Assembly (NCBI GenBank): GCA_027038155.1
Contig: JALVXW010000334.1
Coordinates: 1-5,912 of the forward strand
DNA from: Sulfurovum sp.
Lineage (GTDB): Bacteria > Campylobacterota > Campylobacteria > Campylobacterales > Sulfurovaceae
DNA: 5,912 bases
Reading direction: 5' to 3'
Shown here: in pieces, positions 5,069 through 5,912 of the stretch
Position numbering within the stretch: the first letter of the stretch is position 1
Layout of the letters: the number at the start of each line of letters is the position of its first letter
Translations under genes and position numbers: made by a program
Notes under the pieces: generated by a model
What the model was told of the DNA's origin: nothing
Databases searched by the model: none
What the model saw: the letters and a program-made list of their open reading frames with translations, nothing else

Positions 5069-5909
5069 GATTGATGTTGTTAAAACACTGCTTGATGCCT
5101 TGCCGTTTATCAAAAAGTTTGCCAATGAAAAGATAGTCATTAAGTATGGTGGTTCCGCACAAACCAGTGATGCCCTCAAAGAGCAGTTTGCACAAGATAT
5201 AGTCTTGTTGCATCTAGTAGGCATGAAGCCTATTATTGTGCATGGTGGGGGTAAAAGCATTACAAATCTCTTAGCAGAGTTGGGTGTGGAGACCACCTTT
5301 GTAGAGGGGCAGCGTGTAACAACCAAAGAGGTGATGCGTATTGCCGAGATGGTACTCTCCGGAGAGATAAACAAAGAGATTGTCTCACTGCTCAATAACC
5401 ATGGAGGAAAAGCCATTGGTATCTCAGGCAAAGATGCCAACTTCTTAGAAGCCCGCCCTAAAGATTTTGAAAACTTTGGCTATACAGGGGTGATAGAAAA
5501 TGTCAATTCTGAGATTGTAGATAACATTATAGAAGATGGCTTTGTGCCAGTCATTGCACCTATTGCATCAAGCAGTAGCATTGGGCATCCTGGATTTAAC
5601 ATCAATGCTGATTTGGCCGCAAGCCAGATAGCAGTAGCACTTGATGCCAGCAAAGTGTTATTTCTTACCGATACGGCTGGAGTGCTAGATAAAGAGATGC
5701 GACTCATTACCAATCTTAGTATAGAGAAAACCGAAGCATTAAAAGCAGACGGAACAATTAGCGGAGGGATGGTGCCTAAAGTGGATGCCTGCATAGAGGC
5801 ACTACGTGGTGGAGTCAAAAAAGCCCACATCATAGATGGACGCATAGAGCACTCACTGCTTTTAGAGATTTTGACCAGTTCTGGTGTTGGTACCTGTATA
5901 GAGTTGTGA
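5058..5909 (+). CDS. argB: Acetylglutamate kinase ArgB
   Basis: ArgB phosphorylates N-acetyl-L-glutamate with ATP, the second step of arginine biosynthesis, in the cytosol. The amino acid kinase fold is complete in 283 residues. KYGG (29-32) contacts phosphate through K29. HGGGK (62-66) is the glycine loop. Q85-R86 binds the substrate carboxylate. NINAD (181-185) and D185 lie in the active site. GGMVPK (236-241) carries the second catalytic lysine K241, and HSLLLEILTSSGVGT closes the protein. An N-terminal helix of about 20 residues before the kinase core (KIDVVKTLLDALPFIKKF) is the feature of hexameric, arginine-inhibited enzymes and is absent from the shorter E. coli ArgB. Feedback inhibition by arginine is therefore inferred. 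The GTG start overlaps lpxK by 11 nt, so translation is probably coupled. No other arg gene is in the window and no terminator is visible in the 3 bases left. Confidence 0.96.
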   Translation: MKDKIDVVKTLLDALPFIKKFANEKIVIKYGGSAQTSDALKEQFAQDIVLLHLVGMKPIIVHGGGKSITNLLAELGVETTFVEGQRVTTKEVMRIAEMVLSGEINKEIVSLLNNHGGKAIGISGKDANFLEARPKDFENFGYTGVIENVNSEIVDNIIEDGFVPVIAPIASSSSIGHPGFNINADLAASQIAVALDASKVLFLTDTAGVLDKEMRLITNLSIEKTEALKADGTISGGMVPKVDACIEALRGGVKKAHIIDGRIEHSLLLEILTSSGVGTCIEL

Positions 5910-5912
5910 TTT

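Noticed and set aside
4994..5440. Minus-strand ORF of 148 codons opposite argB
   Set aside because: It lies wholly opposite lpxK and argB, whose active-site motifs are intact; the Ser/Pro-rich translation is typical of an antisense shadow.

Overview
The window looks like a piece of a low-GC Campylobacterota (Epsilonproteobacteria) chromosome, probably from a free-living Sulfurovum/Sulfurimonas-type organism. This is inferred from protein character alone: an atypical HsrA/CosR-type orphan response regulator, and LpxK and CmoB proteins that resemble the Helicobacter/Campylobacter versions as I recall them. No rRNA marker is present, so the genus is a guess. Coding density is high. I see no tRNA, rRNA, CRISPR array, insertion sequence or prophage gene.

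Layout from left to right. The 3' half of cmoB (tRNA wobble-uridine carboxymethyltransferase) enters from the left edge and stops at 473. A 178-bp AT-rich spacer follows and ends in a good promoter for a 403-residue membrane fatty acid desaturase (652-1863). After a weak terminator-like hairpin and a 116-bp spacer comes the HsrA/CosR-type regulator (1980-2639). It converges on a minus-strand metallo-beta-lactamase-fold hydrolase (2660-3271). Only 16 bp separate the hydrolase start from the start of a plus-strand cluster: a DUF455 ferritin-like protein (3288-4103), lpxK (about 4100-5068) and argB (5058-5909). The junctions in this cluster overlap by 4 and 11 nt, so it should behave as one translationally coupled operon.

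How the genes fit together. CmoB, LpxK and ArgB are housekeeping functions (tRNA modification, lipid A, arginine biosynthesis) packed together without an obvious shared pathway. The desaturase needs O2 and the DUF455 protein carries a plausible di-iron site, which suggests oxygen-exposed or microaerobic life. The neighbouring HsrA/CosR-type regulator belongs to a group known for control of oxidative-stress and homeostatic genes. The desaturase promoter carries two TTTAAY direct repeats about one helical turn apart, so control by the neighbouring regulator is a testable but unproven idea.

Most of the window is ordinary. The points most worth checking are the degenerate receiver domain of the regulator, the 16-bp divergent gap that implies a leaderless DUF455 transcript, the 14-bp tandem repeat at the lpxK start, and the uncharacterised DUF455 enzyme. 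I found no convincing new multi-gene system.
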